Source: CAYXDO01 sp964463485
GTDB lineage: Bacteria > Myxococcota > Kuafuiibacteriia > Kuafuiibacteriales > Kuafuiibacteriaceae
Assembly: GCA_964463485.1 (NCBI GenBank)
Contig: CAYXDO010000003.1
Span: 62,001-126,000 of the forward strand
Direction of reading: 5' to 3'
DNA: 64,000 nucleotides
The notes below the pieces were generated by a model. It was not told the origin of the DNA. It saw only the letters and a list, made by a program, of their open reading frames with translations, and did no database searches. The translations under genes were made by a program, and so were the position numbers. Positions 60,442 to 64,000 of this stretch are shown here, piece after piece. How positions within the stretch are numbered: the first letter of the stretch is position 1; every line of letters starts with the position of its first letter.

Positions 60442-61800
60442 TCAATCCGGAGAGTCGTCCTTCGCGTCGATCCCGTACTTCTTCATCAGGTCTTTGAAGT
60501 GCTTTCGGTCGATGCCGGCCTCTCGCGACGCCAAGGAGATGTTGTTCCCGTGCTGGCGCAACAGGCTCAGGATGTACTGGCTCTCGAAGTCCGAGATCAC
60601 CTTGCCCTTGGCCTCCTTGAACGACAGTCCAGGGTCGTGGGTAGCGCTGACCGAGCGGCGCGGCGGCTCGTCGTCTCGATCTTGAAGGAAGCGCGAGAGG
60701 TCGACGTTGACCTTCCCGCGCGACAGCGCCGCCGCGCGACCCACGACGTTCTTGAGCTCACGGACGTTGCCGGGCCACGGATACGCCTTGATGTCCGGCA
60801 GACACGCGGGGTCGATCGAAAACGTCGAGCCGGCTTCCTCGATGAAGTGCTTCACCAGGAGCGGAATGTCTTCTGCGCGCTCTCGTAGCGACGGCAACAC
60901 GATCTTCACGACCGCCAAGCGATAATAGAGATCTTCGCGAAATCGGCCCGCCCGAACCTCCGCCTTGAGATTGCGATTGGTGGCGGCGATGACCCGGACG
61001 TCGACCGGATCGTACCCGTCGCCTCCGACCTTTTGTACCTCGCGCGCTTCGAGCACCCGCAGCAGCTTGGGCTGCAGCTCAAGGCCGAACTCGCCAAGCT
61101 CGTCCAAGAAGATCGTTCCGCCGTCCGCGCGCTCGAAGGCGCCCGATCGCGGAGACGTCGCGCCCGTGAAGGCGCCCTTCACGTGCCCGAACAACGAGCT
61201 CTCGATGAGGTCCTTGGGCTGGTTGGTGCAGTCGAACACCACGAACGGGCGATCGGCCCGCGCCGAGCGCTGATGGAGGGCCTTGGCGACGAGCTCCTTG
61301 CCAGTGCCGGTCTCTCCTTCGATGACGACGGTCACGTCGGTCTGGGCGATGTCTTCCACGAGCGAAAAGATTTCGCGCATTCGGAGGTCGGAGCCGACCA
61401 GCGGGCCGAGGCGATCGACGTCGAGCGGCCGGCCCTCCACTTCGAGTTCCTCTGGGACCGCCTTGACGCGGACCTTGCCGAGACTGACCTCGCGGCCGAT
61501 CGGGACTTGGACTTCGGTGACGCGCGCGTCGTGATAGAAGGTGCCGTTCGTCGAGCCGAGGTCTTTGACGATCAGCGCGCCGTCGAAGCGGAGCTCGGCG
61601 TGGCGGCGCGAGACGCTGCGGTCGGTCAACACGAGATCGCAGTCGTTGCCCGTGCCCACGACGAGCGGGCGCTCGCCGATCCGAACCCGCCGACCCTTGT
61701 CCGGACCCGAATCGACGACGAGGGTCACGGTGTTCGCGGAGAGGCGCGTCACGGATCGGACGCGGACGACCTCGGTTACGTAGGTTGCGTCGCCGCCCAT
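60442..61800 (-). CDS. FHA-domain sigma-54-dependent transcriptional activator
   Basis: A 452-residue NtrC-like activator with an FHA domain in place of a receiver, so input probably comes from Ser/Thr phosphorylation. FHA (about 25-105) shows LVVGTGNDCDLVLTD, SVSRRHAEL and LGSTNGTFY. The AAA+ domain has Walker A GETGTGKE (162-169), the sigma-54 contact GAFTGA (209-214), Walker B GGTIFLDE (227-234) and PSLRERAEDIPLL. A Fis-type helix-turn-helix lies at the C-terminus (NNISLASREAGIDRKHFKDLMKKYG). ATG 61800 follows a good AAGGAGAG site by seven bases. The Ser/Thr kinase at 44545 is a possible but untested partner. It heads the minus-strand run to hemE. Confidence 0.95.
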   Translation of the reverse strand: MGGDATYVTEVVRVRSVTRLSANTVTLVVDSGPDKGRRVRIGERPLVVGTGNDCDLVLTDRSVSRRHAELRFDGALIVKDLGSTNGTFYHDARVTEVQVPIGREVSLGKVRVKAVPEELEVEGRPLDVDRLGPLVGSDLRMREIFSLVEDIAQTDVTVVIEGETGTGKELVAKALHQRSARADRPFVVFDCTNQPKDLIESSLFGHVKGAFTGATSPRSGAFERADGGTIFLDELGEFGLELQPKLLRVLEAREVQKVGGDGYDPVDVRVIAATNRNLKAEVRAGRFREDLYYRLAVVKIVLPSLRERAEDIPLLVKHFIEEAGSTFSIDPACLPDIKAYPWPGNVRELKNVVGRAAALSRGKVNVDLSRFLQDRDDEPPRRSVSATHDPGLSFKEAKGKVISDFESQYILSLLRQHGNNISLASREAGIDRKHFKDLMKKYGIDAKDDSPD

Positions 61801-62013
61801 CGTTTTGCTCTCCTTGCGTACCACGCCGAGCGCCCTCGGAGTCAACGGAGGGGCGCCGACGAGAGACTTCGCTCGATCGGGGCGGCCGGATTTGATCAGC
61901 GCTCGCCGCTCGGACTTGCCCCGAACACGGCGCTTTTTTTGGCTTGGGCGAATATCTCCGTCCTGCCGGTGAGCTGATTGACCCTCCTTTTGGGGGCATG
62001 GAAGCATCCTCGC
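61801..62013. promoter_or_regulatory. divergent gap between FHA activator and receiver-DUF4388 gene
   Basis: A 213-base intergenic region with a run of seven T after GGCGC near 61930-61936 (plus strand) and a locally AT-rich CGAATATCTCC. It should contain both promoters. No sigma-54 (GG-N10-GC) box could be placed convincingly. Confidence 0.35.
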
Positions 62014-64000
62014 GTGACGGGCAAGACCATCCTGCTCGTCGACGCGGACGCCAAGAGCCAGCGCGTCGTCGAGGTCGCTCTCCGAAAGGCTGGGTTCGAA
62101 GTGGCTTCTTGCGCCACCGCCGACGCTGCCCTCACGTCCTTTGGCCAGCAGCGCGCCGAGCTCGTGCTCACCGAGGCGCGGCTCCCCGACGCCTCCGGCC
62201 TCGATTTGCTCGCGCGCCTGCGCGCGACCGATCCGAGCGTGTCGGTGATCGTGGTTTCGAACGATCGGTCCAAGGATGCGCGGATCCGAGCGATTCAGGC
62301 GGGCGCGACGGACTACCTGAACAAACCGCTGTTTGCTCGAGAGGTGGTGGCGCGGGCGCTCGCGATGTTCGAGCACCGCGAGGGCGAGGCCGGGGCGCGG
62401 CGCAGCGGTCCCGAGGCCGTCGAAGGTACGCTGGCGAGTCTTGGCTTGGTGGATGCGCTCCAAATCATCGAAGCCGGGCAAAAGACCGGCGTGCTCGAGG
62501 TCCGCACGACGGCAGCAGAGAGCCGCGGCTTGGTCTCCGACGCCGATCCGCCTGGCCAAATCTGGTTCGAAAACGGCTGGATGGTCGACGCGGAGATCGG
62601 TCGTCGGCGCGGCGAAGAGGCCCTCTACCGGATGCTGTGCTTCGACGACGGGACGTATGTGTTTGCGAGCGGACCGGTGGGTCGCCACGAGTCGCCGGTA
62701 CCCATCGCGTCGCTGCTCATCGAAGGCTTGGCGCGCGTGGACGAGTGGGCACGGTTGTGGCCGCGCCTGCCCGAGCTCGGGACGCAGCTTCGCGTCGACT
62801 ACCGAAAGTTGGCCGGCCAAATGGAGGGGCTCCCGGCCGAGATTCACGAGCTGTTGCCGCTGTTCGACGGTCGCCGAACGATCCGAGACGCTTTGGACGA
62901 AGCCGACCTGCGCGATCACGAGTTTCTGACCGCGGTGGCTAGGCTCATGGACGATAGCCTTCTCGTAGAAGGTTCCCAGGAAGCTCGGCCCGCTTCGACG
63001 TTGGGCCAGTGGCTCTCGAAGGCTCCAGGATCCCCAACGCGAACACCCGTACCGATCCCGCGAGCTCCGTCGGCGCTGTTGTCTCGGGTTCGTCCGGCCA
63101 CCGCGCTCCCGGAGCCGATCTCGACTGAGCTGCCGAGCTTCGAGGACGACCTCGCCCGGTCGGCCGCGGTGCCGATCCACAAGGCCGTCGTTCCCGCGAA
63201 GTCCAACCTGCTAGCGGAGGCGCCGACGCTGCTCGAGCTGCCGAGGACCTCGGCGGAGCTTCGCACCCAGCTCGACCTCGGCAGTCCTCGCGACCTCGAC
63301 AGTCCTCGCGCAGACGTTCCAGCGCCCAAGCTCGATCGGCCGACGAGACCGGTTTTCGAACCGCCCGTCCGCGCACAGTCTGTCTCGGTCCCGCGGACGG
63401 AACCCCGGGCCGCGCCCACGCGCGCCGAGCCGCCACGCGCCGCTTCCATGCGCGCGGCCCCACGCGCGCCCGACAAGCCTGCCGTTCCGCGCCCGCTCTC
63501 CGTGGCCGAGCCAGACATCGCTCCGACCGAGCTTTGGGAGCTCGAGGCGGCTCGCCAGGCCGCCGAAGCGGAGCAGACCGAGCCGCGGAAGCTGAAGAAG
63601 TCTCCGCTCGGAGAAGCGACCGAGATCGCCCCGCCCGCGCGATTCTTGGAAGAAACCGGCGTCCCCGCGTCGATTCGCCGGGAAGCCCCGGCGCAGCCTT
63701 TCTCAGCTCCGCCGCAACACCGCGCCATCCCCGCGACGAAGAGCTCTCCGCCGCCAAGAAAGAGCGAACCCGCACCACCACGCGGCGCGGCGCCGGCCAA
63801 CCGGCCCGCGACGAGAAAGAGCGAGCCGGCGCCATCGCGCGACGAGCCTCGTTCCGCGCCGCCCCCGCGACCGTCGGCGCCCCCGCCGGTCAAGCCCGCC
63901 GCGCAACCGTCCACGCCCGTTCAAGTCCTCGATCCGTTCAAGAGCTTCGCGCCGCCGCTCGCGAAGCCCGATCTCGCGGCGCATTCGCCGGACGTCGACG
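62014..64000 (+). CDS. receiver-DUF4388 (PATAN) protein with Pro-rich tail (3' end cut by window)
   Basis: At least 662 residues, open to the end of the window. GTG 62014 begins MTGKTILLVDADAKSQRVV. The receiver domain (1-120) keeps the acidic pair (D10, D12), Ser 82 and Lys 104 (NKP), but the phosphoacceptor site LVLTEARLP has Glu 54 instead of Asp, so it is probably permanently in an active-like state and not phosphorylated. A DUF4388/PATAN domain follows (about 128-222, GTLASLGLVDALQIIEAGQKTGVLEV, WFENGWMVDAEIGRRRGEEALYRML), then a helical domain (RTIRDALDEADLRDHEFLTAV). From residue 320 the chain is Pro/Ala/Ser/Arg-rich and probably disordered to the window's end. Such proteins in Myxococcota are linked to motility and polarity signalling. 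Another frame starting at ATG 61998 is a shadow. Confidence 0.88.
   Translation, partial: MTGKTILLVDADAKSQRVVEVALRKAGFEVASCATADAALTSFGQQRAELVLTEARLPDASGLDLLARLRATDPSVSVIVVSNDRSKDARIRAIQAGATDYLNKPLFAREVVARALAMFEHREGEAGARRSGPEAVEGTLASLGLVDALQIIEAGQKTGVLEVRTTAAESRGLVSDADPPGQIWFENGWMVDAEIGRRRGEEALYRMLCFDDGTYVFASGPVGRHESPVPIASLLIEGLARVDEWARLWPRLPELGTQLRVDYRKLAGQMEGLPAEIHELLPLFDGRRTIRDALDEADLRDHEFLTAVARLMDDSLLVEGSQEARPASTLGQWLSKAPGSPTRTPVPIPRAPSALLSRVRPATALPEPISTELPSFEDDLARSAAVPIHKAVVPAKSNLLAEAPTLLELPRTSAELRTQLDLGSPRDLDSPRADVPAPKLDRPTRPVFEPPVRAQSVSVPRTEPRAAPTRAEPPRAASMRAAPRAPDKPAVPRPLSVAEPDIAPTELWELEAARQAAEAEQTEPRKLKKSPLGEATEIAPPARFLEETGVPASIRREAPAQPFSAPPQHRAIPATKSSPPPRKSEPAPPRGAAPANRPATRKSEPAPSRDEPRSAPPPRPSAPPPVKPAAQPSTPVQVLDPFKSFAPPLAKPDLAAHSPDVD

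Noticed and set aside
61944..62942. 332-codon open frame on the plus strand, starting at ATG 61998 or upstream
   Set aside because: The frame from GTG 62014 encodes a clear receiver domain and DUF4388 domain. This frame reads only Arg/Gly/Ala-rich sequence across the same bases.
1..64000. tRNA, rRNA, transposase, integrase or prophage genes
   Set aside because: I looked for these in both strands and found none that could be supported.

Overview
The window is a high-GC (roughly 64-65% by eye), gene-dense bacterial chromosome segment. It most resembles a member of the Myxococcota, probably the Polyangiales/Sandaracinaceae side. The signs are a MYXO-CTERM-like tail on a multiheme cytochrome, about a dozen predicted lipoproteins with choice-of-anchor, beta-helix, RTX and cysteine-rich (DUF4215-like) domains, an FHA-NtrC regulator, a soluble Ser/Thr kinase, a receiver-DUF4388 protein, and frequent GTGA/ATGA stop-start overlaps. 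No tRNA, rRNA, CRISPR array, IS element or prophage was seen. The first gene (kdpE) and the last (receiver-DUF4388) are cut by the window edges.

Layout. 1-5.1 kb: kdpE end, a small membrane protein flanked by REP-like palindromes, and a large lipoprotein with a glycine-rich tail. 5.5-13.5 kb: an alpha-2-macroglobulin lipoprotein coupled to penicillin-binding protein 1C. 13.6-19.4 kb (minus): pectate-lyase-like lipoprotein, polytopic membrane protein and beta-helix lipoprotein. 19.7-25.7 kb (plus): a TPR protein overlapping a large RNase II-like/endonuclease fusion, then a MuiA-family protein. 25.7-34.5 kb (minus): pentaheme cytochrome, Ig/P-domain lipoprotein, QhpD-like radical SAM maturase, QhpC-like gamma peptide, beta-propeller lipoprotein, a hydrophobic protein and an RlmN-like enzyme. 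34.7-42.3 kb (plus): OB-fold lipoprotein, 5'-nucleotidase lipoprotein, another lipoprotein and an outer-membrane barrel candidate. 42.4-44.5 kb: a Uma2-family protein, two small ORFs and a dCMP deaminase. 44.5-49.7 kb: Ser/Thr kinase diverging from a TPR protein and a nucleotide-transporter/HEAT fusion. 50-55.5 kb: RTX-like and other exported proteins. 55.5-58.3 kb (minus): ECF sigma factor, zinc anti-sigma, caspase/EF-hand/barrel protein and lipoprotein. 58.4-61.8 kb (minus): FHA-sigma54 activator, GGCT-fold protein, a stand-alone protease-prodomain-like protein, hemE and a small DUF1279-like membrane protein. 62-64 kb: receiver-DUF4388 protein.

Most notable: (1) a quinohemoprotein amine dehydrogenase (QHNDH)-like cluster with recognisable gamma peptide, maturase and beta-propeller. 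The place of the usual diheme alpha subunit is taken by a pentaheme cytochrome and an Ig-repeat lipoprotein, and qhpE/F/G are not nearby. (2) A 1254-residue protein joining an RNase II-type RNB domain, whose last catalytic-site Asp is Gln, to an S1-like domain, OB folds and an ExeM-like endonuclease domain, translationally coupled to a small TPR protein. (3) A secreted caspase with an EF-hand loop and a probable C-terminal beta-barrel in an ECF sigma/anti-sigma operon. (4) An NTT-like nucleotide transporter fused to HEAT repeats. Everything here is read by eye; no homology search or structure prediction was run.
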